Notes: generated by a model not told the origin, from the sequence alone. A stretch of DNA of 64,000 bases from Alicyclobacillus acidocaldarius subsp. acidocaldarius Tc-4-1 (GCF_000219875.1 NC_017167.1:662765-726764), one strand, 5' to 3'; counted from the first letter of the stretch, positions 43,494 to 51,974 are shown. A program made the numbers and translations.

Positions 43494-45023
43494 ATGTCGT
43501 CTCTGCAAAACACGTTGTCGCGCGCGCTCGCCGATCCTTCGCGATCCGTCCTCTGGGACGGCCGCTGGTATACGTGCGGCGAGCTCCGCGCACACGTTCA
43601 GGAGCTTCGGGCCAAGCTATCCGCCATTGGCGTGCACCCCGGGCATCGCGTGATGGTGGCGCTGCCGAACTCGTATGCATTTGTCGTCGGTTATCTCGCG
43701 TGCCTGGAACACGGTGCCATTTGCGTGCCGGCCAACAGCGAGATGCCAGCAGGCGAACTCGAACGAGCGCTTGCGCGATATCGGGCAGATTACGGCATCG
43801 TTTCGCCCGCAGCTGGTGAACGATGGAGCGAGGTGCTTCACAAGCATCGCTTCAACCGCGGGCTTTCCTTTGAGATGGATGCCGCTCAAGGCCAGGTGGT
43901 TCAAATCTGGCAACGTTCCTCCGCATCTGAACCCGAGGCGCGACAAGGCACCTCGGAACAAGAGCCAGCCGTGCTCATGTTCACTTCTGGCACCACGGGT
44001 GAGCCCAAAGGCGTGCTCTTGACGCACGGACACCTGTGGGCCGCCGTGCAGAACGTCATTCGAAGCCACGCGCTCACGGCTTCGGATGTGGCTTACTGCA
44101 TCCTGCCGCTCTTCCACATCAACGGCCAGGTGATCGTCCTCTTGTCGACACTCGTGTCCGGCGGGCGGATCGTCATGCGCGATAAATTCCACGCCTCCTT
44201 GTTCTGGGACGATATTGGCCACCACGGCGTGACCTGGGTCTCGTGCGTCCCGACGATTTTATCGATTGTCGCCAAACGGCCGGCGCCAAAAGAGGCGCTC
44301 GGCACGCTTCGCTTTCTGCGATCCGCCTCCGCGCCGCTCACGCCGGCGGTGGCCGCGCGAATTGAAGCGGCGTTTGGGGTTCCGGTCATCGAGGCGTACG
44401 GGATGACCGAGGCGGCGGGGCAGATCTGCACCAACCCGCTGCCGCCTGGCGTGCGCAAGCCGGGATCGGTCGGGAAGCCCGTGGGGATGTCGCTCCTCAT
44501 TGTGGACGCAGAGCGCAAGCCCGTCGCCCCGTATGAGCTCGGCGAAATTGCCATCCGCGGAGACAATGTCATCCATCACTATGTGGGCATGGAGCCGGCG
44601 CCGGATTACGGTTATGGCCCGGGATGGATTTACACGGGCGATCTCGGCTACATGGATGAGGATGGCTACGTGTACATCACTGGACGCGCGAAGGAGATGA
44701 TCAACCGGGCGGGCGAGAAGATCTCGCCGCGGGAAATTGAGGACGTGCTGAACGCGCACGAGGCGGTGGCGCGGTCCGCCGTGGTGGGACTTCCGGATCC
44801 GCTTTACGGGGAACGGGCCGTCGCGTGGGTGGTCCCGGAGGAGCCAGACGGCGTCGATGCGGACGCGCTGCGCGCCGAGCTGGAGTCGTTCTGTGCGGCG
44901 CACCTTGCCAAGCCGAAGCGGCCGTCCCAGATCGTCATCGCGCGATCCCTGCCGGTGAACGCGACGGGAAAAGTGCAGAAGCACGTGTTGCGCAATTTGG
45001 AGCCGCGTGATAGGCTTGCTTGA
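43494..45023 (+). CDS. AMP-forming acyl-CoA synthetase/ligase (ANL superfamily)
   Basis: 509 aa. The ATP/AMP signature is MFTSGTTGEPKGVLLTHGHL. Further motifs are EAYGMTEAAGQICTNPL, WIYTGDLGYMDEDGYVYITG, the hinge GRAKEMINRAGEKISPREIE and the C-terminal catalytic Lys in NATGKVQKHVLR. It activates a carboxylic acid, probably a fatty or short branched acid, via acyl-AMP. ATG 43494 has CGAGGTG six to seven bases upstream. It is probably cotranscribed with the acyltransferase gene upstream, so it could supply its acyl donor; the exact substrate is not predictable. Confidence 0.88.
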   Translation: MSSLQNTLSRALADPSRSVLWDGRWYTCGELRAHVQELRAKLSAIGVHPGHRVMVALPNSYAFVVGYLACLEHGAICVPANSEMPAGELERALARYRADYGIVSPAAGERWSEVLHKHRFNRGLSFEMDAAQGQVVQIWQRSSASEPEARQGTSEQEPAVLMFTSGTTGEPKGVLLTHGHLWAAVQNVIRSHALTASDVAYCILPLFHINGQVIVLLSTLVSGGRIVMRDKFHASLFWDDIGHHGVTWVSCVPTILSIVAKRPAPKEALGTLRFLRSASAPLTPAVAARIEAAFGVPVIEAYGMTEAAGQICTNPLPPGVRKPGSVGKPVGMSLLIVDAERKPVAPYELGEIAIRGDNVIHHYVGMEPAPDYGYGPGWIYTGDLGYMDEDGYVYITGRAKEMINRAGEKISPREIEDVLNAHEAVARSAVVGLPDPLYGERAVAWVVPEEPDGVDADALRAELESFCAAHLAKPKRPSQIVIARSLPVNATGKVQKHVLRNLEPRDRLA

Positions 45024-45070
45024 ACTGGGATGTATAGCCCAGGGTGCGGAAAGACTGAAGGAGGATGGAA

Positions 45071-46015
45071 TTGAAGAAGGAACGGTGGATTTCCGGCATC
45101 GTCGGCGCAGCCGCGGGCGCGCTGATCGTGGGTGGTGTCTGGTTTGGCACGTACGCGGCGCATGGGGGCGGCTCGGTGGTGGCGATGGTCGGCAAGACGC
45201 CCATCACGAGGCAGGAGCTCGCGCAGCAGTCGGAGGCTTACGCCGGATCGGCGATGCTGGAGGAGCTCATTGCCAATGCCTTGATTGAGCAGGCGGCAGC
45301 CAGGGAACATGTCACGGCGACGAATGCGGAAATCAATCAGCAACTGACCGCCATCGAGATGCAGAACGGCATTACGTCTGACGCGCAGCTGAATGCGCTC
45401 CTGGCGCAGAACCACATGACGAAGGCGCAATTTCTGAGCCAGATTCGCGACAACATTCTCGCGACCAAGCTCGCCGAGGCGCAGGTCCACGTGACGGACA
45501 AGCAGATTGCGTCGTACTACAAGCAGAACCAGTCGATGTTCACGGTTCCGGAGACGCGCAAGATTGCCATCATCGAGGTGAAGACGAAGGCGGATGCGGA
45601 GAAGGCTCTTGTAGAAATCCGGTCTGGGACGCCCTTTGCGTCCGTGGCGAAATCCATGTCGACCGACGCGGCCACGCGCGCGAAGGGTGGGGTGATCGGA
45701 ACCTTCACGATGAATGAGCTGAAGGCGGATCAACCCTCCATTGCCTCTGCGGCCTTCGCGCTTAAGGCCGGCGGAGTGAGCGAGCCGCTCAAGGTGCAGG
45801 GCGGGTACGACATCGTGCAGTGCCAGGCCATTACGCCGGAACACGTAGAGCCGCTGTCGGCCGTTCGGTCGCAGATCATCCAGGCCATCAAGCAGCAAAA
45901 TGCCGAAAGCGAGACGAAACTCGTGGCACAGCTCGCGAAGTCGGCGGACATTCGCATTCTCGATCCGTCTTATGACGCGGTGCTCACGGCCATCAAGAAT
46001 CCGACATCGACCTGA
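45071..46015 (+). CDS. PrsA/SurA-like peptidyl-prolyl isomerase foldase
   Basis: 314 aa. One N-terminal membrane helix (ISGIVGAAAGALIVGGVWFG) anchors it; no lipobox Cys is seen, unlike classical PrsA. A SurA-type N-terminal domain (VGKTPITRQELAQQ, ANALIEQAAARE) flanks a parvulin-like domain (about 160-250; VPETRKIAIIEVKTKADAEK, SMSTDAATRAKGGVIGTFTM, GVSEPLKVQGGYDIV). It assists folding of exported proteins outside the membrane. TTG 45071 is preferred because AAGGAGG (45058-45064) is six bases upstream; the ATG at 45065 directly abuts it. Confidence 0.85.
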   Translation: MKKERWISGIVGAAAGALIVGGVWFGTYAAHGGGSVVAMVGKTPITRQELAQQSEAYAGSAMLEELIANALIEQAAAREHVTATNAEINQQLTAIEMQNGITSDAQLNALLAQNHMTKAQFLSQIRDNILATKLAEAQVHVTDKQIASYYKQNQSMFTVPETRKIAIIEVKTKADAEKALVEIRSGTPFASVAKSMSTDAATRAKGGVIGTFTMNELKADQPSIASAAFALKAGGVSEPLKVQGGYDIVQCQAITPEHVEPLSAVRSQIIQAIKQQNAESETKLVAQLAKSADIRILDPSYDAVLTAIKNPTST

Positions 46016-46084
46016 CGCATGGCACCGCGCTGGATGGCCTCGCGGTGGCCGCCCGGGGCGGACGTCCAAGAATTTCTCTTCTCC

Positions 46085-46144
46085 TTGCGTTCCTCTCAAA
46101 TTTCGTGTATCGTAACGTGTACATCGCATATCGTATCGCGATAC
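46085..46144 (+). promoter_or_regulatory. Promoter of the riboswitch-MFS unit, with nearby palindrome
   Basis: TTGCGT (46085-46090) and TATCGT (46108-46113) are 17 bases apart. A perfect 12-bp palindrome GTATCGCGATAC (46133-46144) lies just downstream and could be an operator. No gene is seen in 46016-46149. Confidence 0.4.
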
Positions 46145-46149
46145 AAGCG

Positions 46150-46272
46150 GCAGCGCTGAATTCCTCCTTCGGAGGAAACGGGGGACCCAACTCTCGGGGT
46201 GAAACGACTTTGGTCGTGGGGCGCCTTTCCGCCCTAACCCGTCAGCTAACCTCGTAAGCGCACGGAAAGGGG
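46150..46272 (+). ncRNA. Cyclic di-AMP riboswitch (ydaO-yuaA type)
   Basis: The conserved blocks appear in order: GAGGAAACGGGGGACCCAA (46172-46190), CGGGGTGAAACGA (46195-46207), CCTTTCCGCCCTAACCCG, then TCAGCTAACCTCGTAAGCGC. P1 pairs GCGCT (46153-46157) with AGCGC (46257-46261). The pseudoknot-type pairing CCTTTCCG with CGGAAAGG (about 46263-46270) is present. These match the ydaO consensus known from memory, with the hallmark CAGCTAACCTCG. In known cases c-di-AMP binding turns off genes for K+ or osmolyte transport and cell-wall functions. It lies upstream of the MFS transporter gene. Confidence 0.92.
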
Positions 46273-46432
46273 TCGATGCCATGTATCGCCGCTTTCTTCT
46301 CCTCGCTTTTCCCACCGGTGAGCCTCGTTGGTGTACCTCATCTGCGGATCCCCCTCGTGCGATATCGCGGCTTTGTGTCCGCTTTTACGCAGGCGGCGCA
46401 GTCGAGATCGCCATACCTTGAGGGGGGAAACC
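46273..46432 (+). promoter_or_regulatory. Leader between c-di-AMP riboswitch and MFS gene
   Basis: 160 bases with no convincing gene. Possible expression-platform elements are a perfect palindrome GCGATATCGC (46359-46368) and a short GCGG/CCGC hairpin followed by TTTT (46367-46386). A strong terminator is not obvious, so the switching mechanism is unclear. Confidence 0.35.
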
Positions 46433-47827
46433 ATGGAACTGCAAGCGACAAGGCCGGCCAATCCGGTCGAAGATGCGAAGTGGAGTCCATTTCACCTGAA
46501 GCTCACTATCTATTCGTCGGGCGGGCCTTTTCTTGACGGGTACATTCTGAGCATCGTCGCCGTGGCGCTCACGCAGTTGACGCCTGAATTGCATCTCGAC
46601 GCCATGTGGAGCGGCCTGATTGGGGCATCGGCACTCATGGGCATCTTCATCGGCGGACTGCTTGGGTACGTGACGGATCGATTTGGACGCCAGCTCATGT
46701 ACACTATCGATTTCGTGTTGCTCATCGTGGCCTCGGTTTTGCAGTTCTTTGTGCACAGCGCCTGGGAACTCTTTGCCTTGCGCGTCGTGCTCGGCATCGC
46801 GGTCGGGGCGGATTATCCCATCGCAACGTCGCTTTTGACCGAGTTCGCGCCGCGCAAACACCGCGGCATGATGCTCGGTGTGACGGTCATCGCGTGGTAC
46901 GTGGGCGCCACGGTCGCGTATCTAGTGGGACAGTGGCTTCTGCCCATCGGGCCGGACGCATGGCGGTACATGTTGGCGTCGAGCGCGGTGCCGGGCATCG
47001 TGCTCGTGATCTTGCGGCTCGGAACCCCGGAGTCTCCACGTTGGTTGCTGCAGCACGGTCGGGCGCGCGAAGCGCTGAAGGTGCTTCGCGACATTTACGG
47101 GCCGGGAGCCAGCCTGAGGCACATCGCGGTGCCAGATGAAAAGCGAACGCGCACCAGTTACCTGACGCTCTTCAATCGCGCGTATTGGAAGCGCACGCTG
47201 TACGTCAGTGGCTTCTTCACGGCCGCGGTCGCGCCGCTCTTCGCGATGTTGACGTTCGGCCCGACGCTGCTTGACGACTACCACGTGCTCAGCGGATCGT
47301 CCGGGTACGGTTCGGCGCTCATCAGCGTGCTGTTCATCGTGGGTTGCGTGCCTGCGCTCTGGCTTTTGAACCGGCTGGGGCGCCGGGCAACGATGATTGT
47401 CTCGTTTGCCGTCATGACCGTCGGCATGTTGCTCCTTGGGCTGTTTCCGAAGGGGCCGCTCTGGGTCATCGGCGTCGGCTTTCTGCTGTACGCGCTGTTT
47501 TCCGGCGGGCCGAACATCATGGAATGGCTCGCCCCAAACGAGTTGTTTCCCACCGAAGTGCGCGGGACTGCGGTTGGCGTGACAACGTGCATCAGCAGGC
47601 TGGGAGCCGTGGCCGGCACGTATCTCTTGCCGTGGGCTTTGGCTCGTTATGGCGTGGGTCCGACCATGCTGGTGGGGGCGCTCGTGACCTTCGGCGGATT
47701 CTTGATCAGCCTCTTCCTGGCGCCGGAGACGCGCGGCCTCACCCTGAACGCGGCGAGCGTCGGAGAGGACGCTGAGATGGAGCGGACGTCGTCGTTGTCC
47801 GAACGCCGCTTGCGCGTCGGCCGCTAA
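46433..47827 (+). CDS. MFS transporter (metabolite:H+ symporter group) under c-di-AMP riboswitch
   Basis: 464 aa, 12 membrane helices. The loop 2-3 motif is GYVTDRFGRQLMYTID; a sugar/metabolite porter pattern PESPRWLLQHGRAREALKVL follows helix 6. Late features are NRLGRRATMIVS and EWLAPNELFPTEVRGTAVGV, typical of the metabolite:proton symporter and sugar porter groups. ATG 46433 is preceded by GAGGGGGG. The riboswitch upstream suggests an osmotic or compatible-solute role, as c-di-AMP controls K+ and osmolyte uptake; substrates such as proline or betaine are conceivable, not shown. It is closed by a terminator. Confidence 0.85.
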   Translation: MELQATRPANPVEDAKWSPFHLKLTIYSSGGPFLDGYILSIVAVALTQLTPELHLDAMWSGLIGASALMGIFIGGLLGYVTDRFGRQLMYTIDFVLLIVASVLQFFVHSAWELFALRVVLGIAVGADYPIATSLLTEFAPRKHRGMMLGVTVIAWYVGATVAYLVGQWLLPIGPDAWRYMLASSAVPGIVLVILRLGTPESPRWLLQHGRAREALKVLRDIYGPGASLRHIAVPDEKRTRTSYLTLFNRAYWKRTLYVSGFFTAAVAPLFAMLTFGPTLLDDYHVLSGSSGYGSALISVLFIVGCVPALWLLNRLGRRATMIVSFAVMTVGMLLLGLFPKGPLWVIGVGFLLYALFSGGPNIMEWLAPNELFPTEVRGTAVGVTTCISRLGAVAGTYLLPWALARYGVGPTMLVGALVTFGGFLISLFLAPETRGLTLNAASVGEDAEMERTSSLSERRLRVGR

Positions 47828-47847
47828 GCACTTGGGGATGAACGGAG

Positions 47848-47880
47848 AAGCCCTGGCTCCTCGTCGGGTTGCCAGGGCTT
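47848..47880 (+). terminator. Terminator after the MFS gene
   Basis: Perfect 10-bp stem AAGCCCTGGC (47848-47857) and GCCAGGGCTT (47871-47880) with a 13-base loop. The T tract is interrupted (TTTGCCTTG). It also serves the convergent DUF378 gene. Confidence 0.75.
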
Positions 47881-47908
47881 TGCCTTGTTGTGCGCTTCAC
47901 AACAGGTG

Positions 47909-48118
47909 TTATGTCCGCACGGCTTGACTTTTCACGAGCACAGCCACCAGTTGCCAAAGGGCGCCGAGCCCGACAAGCGCGTACACGAACTGCGAGAGCC
48001 ACGTGGCGCCGAAGATGGCGCCCACGAGGTTGTAGTTGGCAAATCCGATCAGGCCCCAGTTGATGCCCCCAATGACGACGAGCGCCCAGGCAATCCAGTC
48101 CACGGGGTTCCAGCGCAC
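47909..48118 (-). CDS. DUF378 small membrane protein
   Basis: 69 aa with two membrane helices: DWIAWALVVIGGINWGLIGF and FVYALVGLGALWQLVAVLV. The GGINWGLIGF motif with NLVGAIFG is diagnostic of DUF378, a family of unknown function common in Bacillota. It starts at 48118 and is convergent with the MFS gene. It is a single gene. Confidence 0.88.
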   Translation of the reverse strand: MRWNPVDWIAWALVVIGGINWGLIGFANYNLVGAIFGATWLSQFVYALVGLGALWQLVAVLVKSQAVRT

Positions 48119-48199
48119 GGTCTCACCTCCAAACCGAATCTGTCGCTAGGGTGTTCTAGCTTTGACCCCGCTATGCAATGGGCTTGACGCAATTTGCCG

Positions 48200-48250
48200 T
48201 TGCCCAGTGAGGCGCTGCACGTATATACTTGTGTCTGAATCTTTATTCAG
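48200..48250 (+). promoter_or_regulatory. Candidate lysA promoter with start-proximal hairpin
   Basis: TTGCCC (48200-48205) and TATACT (48224-48229) are 18 bases apart. A perfect hairpin CTGAAT-CTTT-ATTCAG (48235-48250) would lie at the transcript 5' end. No L-box (lysine riboswitch) features were recognised. Confidence 0.4.
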
Positions 48251-48311
48251 GTCTTGGCACAGGTCGGGGCGCCGCGCGTCGTGAAAGAGAGAGACGATAG
48301 GAGTGGACGGA

Positions 48312-49643
48312 GTGAAATCAGAGCACCTGTTAGACGTGAGGCCGAAGGTGGACGCGCATTTTCCGCGAGACGAAAAGGGCCATCTTCTCATCGGCGGCGT
48401 GAGCGCGGTGGATCTCGTGGAACGGTTCGGCACGCCGCTCATCGCGTACGACGAGGGGCTCATCCGCGATACCATCCGGGCGTTTCACCGTGTGTTTCGA
48501 GAGGAAGGCGTGCCGTATCAAATTTCTTACGCCAGCAAGGCCTTCTGCACCATGGCCATGTGCCAACTCGCGCACGAGGAGGGCTTGGGCATCGACGTGG
48601 TGTCCGGCGGCGAGTTGTATACCGCTCTTGCGGCAGGCGTGCCAGCGAGCAAGCTCCACATGCACGGGAACAACAAGACCCCGGAGGAACTGCAGTACGC
48701 GGTTGAGAGTGGCATCGGGGCCGTGATCGTCGATAATTTCGACGAGATCGACCTCTTGGACGACATCCTTCAGGCAACAGGGCGCACGGTGGATGTCCTG
48801 GTCCGGGTAGCGCCAGGTGTCGAGGCGCATACGCACGACTATATCTCCACAGGGCAGCAGGACTCCAAGTTCGGCTTCGATCTCGCCAGCCAGCAGGTGG
48901 AGGAAGCCTTTTTGCGACTCAAGCAGGTGGAGCGCGCGCGGGTCGTTGGCGTGCATGCGCACATCGGATCTCAAATCTTCGATGTGGAGGGCTTTCGACT
49001 GCTCGCCGATCGAATGGCGGGCGTGTACGAAGACGGCCTGCGACGGTTCCGTTTTCCTTTTTCTGTGCTCAACCTGGGGGGCGGTTTTGGCATCCCGTAC
49101 ACGGATGAGGATGCGCCGCCGGTGGCCGATCTCGTCCGGGGGGTGATCCGCGCCGCCAAGGCGGCCTTTGCGGCTCGAGGCATGGACGTGCCCATCTTGT
49201 GGATTGAGCCGGGCCGCAGCATTGTCGGGCCCGCGGGGGTGACACTGTATCGCGTGGGCAGCCGTAAGGTCATCCCGGGCGTGCGGAACTACGTCGCCAT
49301 CGACGGGGGCATGACGGACAACCCGCGCCTCGCGCTTTACGGCGCGAAGTATCATGCGTGTTACGCGAACCGCGCTGCGGATCCACCGGATCGCCCGTGG
49401 TCGGTGGCCGGCAAGTGTTGTGAGAGCGGCGACATGCTCATCTGGGATCTCCCGCTACCGGATCCAGAACCGGGGGATATTCTCGCCGTTTTTGCGACAG
49501 GTGCCTACACGTATGCGATGGCGAGTCATTACAATCGCATTCCCAAGCCCGCTGTCGTGTTTTGCCGGCATGGCGAGGCGCGCCTCGTGGCGCGGCGCGA
49601 GACGTGGGCGGACGTGGCGCGGCTGGATGTGCCGCTTCGGTGA
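48312..49643 (+). CDS. lysA: Diaminopimelate decarboxylase
   Basis: 443 aa PLP enzyme (fold III) making L-lysine from meso-diaminopimelate, the last step of the pathway. PLP Lys76 is in SYASKAFCT. The phosphate/glycine loop is LNLGGGFGIPY, active-site residues are in WIEPGRSIVGPAG, and the subunit-contributed Cys is in GKCCESGDML. The late GAYTYAMASHYNR is conserved. GTG 48312 is preferred: AGGAG (48299-48303) is eight bases upstream, whereas GTG 48303 overlaps it. It is a single gene ending at a strong terminator. SpoVA proteins and lysine/DPA metabolism are elsewhere in the window, but there is no operon link. Confidence 0.95.
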   Translation: MKSEHLLDVRPKVDAHFPRDEKGHLLIGGVSAVDLVERFGTPLIAYDEGLIRDTIRAFHRVFREEGVPYQISYASKAFCTMAMCQLAHEEGLGIDVVSGGELYTALAAGVPASKLHMHGNNKTPEELQYAVESGIGAVIVDNFDEIDLLDDILQATGRTVDVLVRVAPGVEAHTHDYISTGQQDSKFGFDLASQQVEEAFLRLKQVERARVVGVHAHIGSQIFDVEGFRLLADRMAGVYEDGLRRFRFPFSVLNLGGGFGIPYTDEDAPPVADLVRGVIRAAKAAFAARGMDVPILWIEPGRSIVGPAGVTLYRVGSRKVIPGVRNYVAIDGGMTDNPRLALYGAKYHACYANRAADPPDRPWSVAGKCCESGDMLIWDLPLPDPEPGDILAVFATGAYTYAMASHYNRIPKPAVVFCRHGEARLVARRETWADVARLDVPLR

Positions 49644-49644
49644 G

Positions 49645-49665
49645 GGGCCTCGGAGGCCCTTTTTT
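49645..49665 (+). terminator. Rho-independent terminator after lysA
   Basis: Stem GGGCCT (49645-49650) and AGGCCC (49654-49659) with a three-base loop and six T. Confidence 0.85.
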
Positions 49666-49769
49666 CGTGCGCCGGCGGCGGTGACCGGCCGCGATTCCGG
49701 CTTCTCGGGCGGCGAGTGATATACTGAAAGAGGGCCACCAGGCACGTGCTGTGAAAGGGGTAGTGGCAA

Positions 49770-51296
49770 GTGGCGACGAAAGCGTTTGATAGTCTACTGG
49801 AACTCATCACGGAGACCTCGACGAACCTGCCGCCCGACGTGCGCCGGGCTATCAAGCGGGCGCAGCTTCAGGAGGAATTGGGCAGCCGCGCATCCATCGC
49901 CCTGAACACCATCATCGACAACATCATCTCCGCAGAGGAGGATGTGCAGCCCATCTGCCAGGATACGGGCATGCCGACCTTCATCGTCCATTGCCCGGTC
50001 GGTTTCAATCAAATCGAGTTCGAGAAAGAGATTCGGCGGGCCGTGGCCGAAGCGACGCGCCTTGGCAAGTTGCGACCGAACTCGGTCGACCCGCTCACCG
50101 GCAAGAACACCGGCGACAATCTCGGCGAGGGCACGCCCATCGTGCACTTCCACCAGTGGGAGAAAGACGAAGTGGAGGTGAAGCTGATTCTGAAGGGCGG
50201 GGGCTGCGAGAACAAGAACATCCAGTACGCGCTTCCCACTGAGCTTCCCGGCCTCGGCCGCGCGGGGCGCGATCTCGACGGTGTCCGCAAGTGCATCCTG
50301 CACGCGGTCTACCAAGCCCAGGGGCAGGGCTGCAGCGCGGGCTTCATCGGCGTGTGCATCGGCGGCGATCGGACGAGCGGCTACGAGGCGGCGAAGGAGC
50401 AATTGTTCCGCCCGCTGGACGACGTCAACCCCAATCCGCAGCTCGCAGAACTTGAGCAGTACATCATGGAGAAGGCGAATCAGCTCGACATCGGCACCAT
50501 GGGCTTCGGGGGCCGTGTGACGCTCCTCGGGTGCAAGATTGGCGTGCGCAACCGGATTCCCGCGAGCTTCTTCGTCTCTGTGGCGTACAACTGTTGGGCG
50601 TTCCGGCGCCTCGGCGTGGTGCTCGATCCCGAGACGGGCGAAATCCGGCGCTGGCTGTACAAGGACGGCGAAGGCCAGCTCGAGCGGCCGAAACAGGCCT
50701 TTTCGACGGAGAACGCGATTGTCCTGCAGGCGCCCATCAGCGAGGAGCAGATCCGCAAGCTGAAGGTGGGCGACGTGGTGCTCATTCGGGGCGAGATCCA
50801 CACGGGCCGCGACGAGCTCCACAAGTACCTCATGCACCACGATTCGCCGGTGGATCTCCGCGGCGGGATCCTGTATCACTGCGGGCCGGTCATGCTGAAG
50901 GACGAGAACGGCGAGTGGCATGTCAAAGCCGCGGGGCCGACGACGAGCTCGCGCGAGGAGCCTTACCAGGCTGACATCATCGAGAAGTTTGGCATTCGCG
51001 CGGTCATCGGCAAGGGCGGCATGGGCGAGAAGACGCTGCAGGGTCTCAAAAAGTCGGGCGCCGTGTACCTGAACGCCATCGGTGGCGCGGCGCAATTCTA
51101 CGCGCGGTGCGTGACGAAGGTGAAAGGCGTGGACTTCCTCGAGCAGTTCGGCATCCCCGAGGCGATGTGGCATCTCGAGGTGGACAACTTCCCAGCTATC
51201 GTCACGATGGACGCACACGGCAACAGCTTGCACAAGGAAGTCGCCGAGGAGTCCATGGTCAAGCTTGAGGACCTCAAGGATCCTGTGTTTGTGTGA
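49770..51296 (+). CDS. Class I fumarate hydratase (iron-sulfur, single chain)
   Basis: 508 aa. Reversible hydration of fumarate to malate in the TCA cycle. It is the 4Fe-4S class with alpha and beta parts fused: alpha (about 1-290) carries cluster cysteines in PICQDTGMPTF, GGGCENKNIQYALP and GCSAGFIGVCIGGDRTSGYE. Beta (about 330-508) has KVGDVVLIRGEIHTGRDELH, GPTTSSREEPYQ and VIGKGGMGEKT. GTG 49770 follows GAAAGGGG. Many aerobic Bacilli carry the iron-free class II FumC, so an oxygen-sensitive class I enzyme suggests iron-rich or low-oxygen growth. It ends at a terminator. Confidence 0.94.
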   Translation: MATKAFDSLLELITETSTNLPPDVRRAIKRAQLQEELGSRASIALNTIIDNIISAEEDVQPICQDTGMPTFIVHCPVGFNQIEFEKEIRRAVAEATRLGKLRPNSVDPLTGKNTGDNLGEGTPIVHFHQWEKDEVEVKLILKGGGCENKNIQYALPTELPGLGRAGRDLDGVRKCILHAVYQAQGQGCSAGFIGVCIGGDRTSGYEAAKEQLFRPLDDVNPNPQLAELEQYIMEKANQLDIGTMGFGGRVTLLGCKIGVRNRIPASFFVSVAYNCWAFRRLGVVLDPETGEIRRWLYKDGEGQLERPKQAFSTENAIVLQAPISEEQIRKLKVGDVVLIRGEIHTGRDELHKYLMHHDSPVDLRGGILYHCGPVMLKDENGEWHVKAAGPTTSSREEPYQADIIEKFGIRAVIGKGGMGEKTLQGLKKSGAVYLNAIGGAAQFYARCVTKVKGVDFLEQFGIPEAMWHLEVDNFPAIVTMDAHGNSLHKEVAEESMVKLEDLKDPVFV

Positions 51297-51329
51297 TTGC
51301 GTGGAATCTACGTGCTTGGGTTTTCGGGG

Positions 51330-51374
51330 GCTGCCCTGTATCCGCTGGCGAAGCGGTGAACGGGCAGCTTTTTT
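51330..51374 (+). terminator. Rho-independent terminator after the fumarase gene
   Basis: Stem GCTGCCC (51330-51336) and GGGCAGC (51362-51368). The loop contains a second hairpin (CCGCT/AGCGG), and six T follow. Confidence 0.8.
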
Positions 51375-51518
51375 CTGTGGAGCACCGCCGGTTTCCCCTT
51401 GATAGGCTCTTGCTCTCACTTGGCAGGACCCCGGACGATTCGCGAGAGCGACTGGATGGGTCGGTGCTGACTGCGGTAGCACGGTGCACAGATTCCTGAA
51501 CACGATCGGACGAAGGTC

Positions 51519-51722
51519 TTGCATGCGCGGCTCCAGTTGGGCGATACGTGGTTGTTCATTTCAGACGTTTTTTCGAAAGATGGAATGCCTCTAGAGCGTG
51601 GGCCAGTCAGTTTGATGGTCGAGTTTTCGATTGAACCGGAGATGGATGCCGTCTATGCCCGTTTGATGAAAGAAGCCAAAGTTCACATGCCGCCGCAGAA
51701 GACGTTTTGGGGTGCGAAATAG
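51519..51722 (+). pseudogene. Fragment of a PhnB-like VOC-fold protein
   Basis: 67 residues, MHARLQLGDTWLFISDVFSK to MPPQKTFWGAK, match the middle of PhnB/3-demethylubiquinone-type VOC proteins (LGDTxLxxSD, then VxMPxQxTFWGA). Those are about 140 aa, so both the N-terminal strand region and the C-terminal YGxVxDRYGxxW part are missing. TTG 51519 has no good ribosome site. It is best seen as a relic. VOC proteins include glyoxalases and antibiotic-binding proteins; no function is expected here. Confidence 0.6.
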
Positions 51723-51974
51723 ATCGATTCAGGGTTACGTGGGACTTGAACTGTCCGCTGTGAAAGGGCTCGATACGGCGAAAGGAATCGTCGGTGATTT
51801 AGCCGCTTTGCTGCTACGTCCTCGACCACTCAGTCTCGTTTCAAGACAAGCCACGTGCGGGATGGCCCGCACGACCTTGTGAAGGGCAAGTTGTGCCCTG
51901 TTGCCGGCTCATTGGGCGGCTTTCCCGACTTCCACTGAGACGCCCCGCTCCGCACCGTGTATTTTCCCTCAGCC
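51723..51974. other. Gene-free stretch with two adjacent hairpins
   Basis: No gene was seen. CGTGCGGG-ATGG-CCCGCACG (51854-51873) is a perfect 8-bp stem, and AGGGCA-AGTTG-TGCCCT (51883-51899) follows ten bases later. Neither has a T tract. They may be a relic or a small structured RNA. Confidence 0.3.

Noticed and set aside
46016-46060. Terminator after the PrsA-like gene
   Set aside because: A GC-rich hairpin exists (CACCGCG/CGCGGTG) but no T tract follows.
48119-48311. A lysine riboswitch upstream of lysA
   Set aside because: The leader is too short and lacks the conserved L-box stems; only a small hairpin is present.
49794-51524. A 576-codon minus-strand frame over the fumarase gene
   Set aside because: Same reason: antisense shadow of a conserved gene, with no motif or ribosome site.
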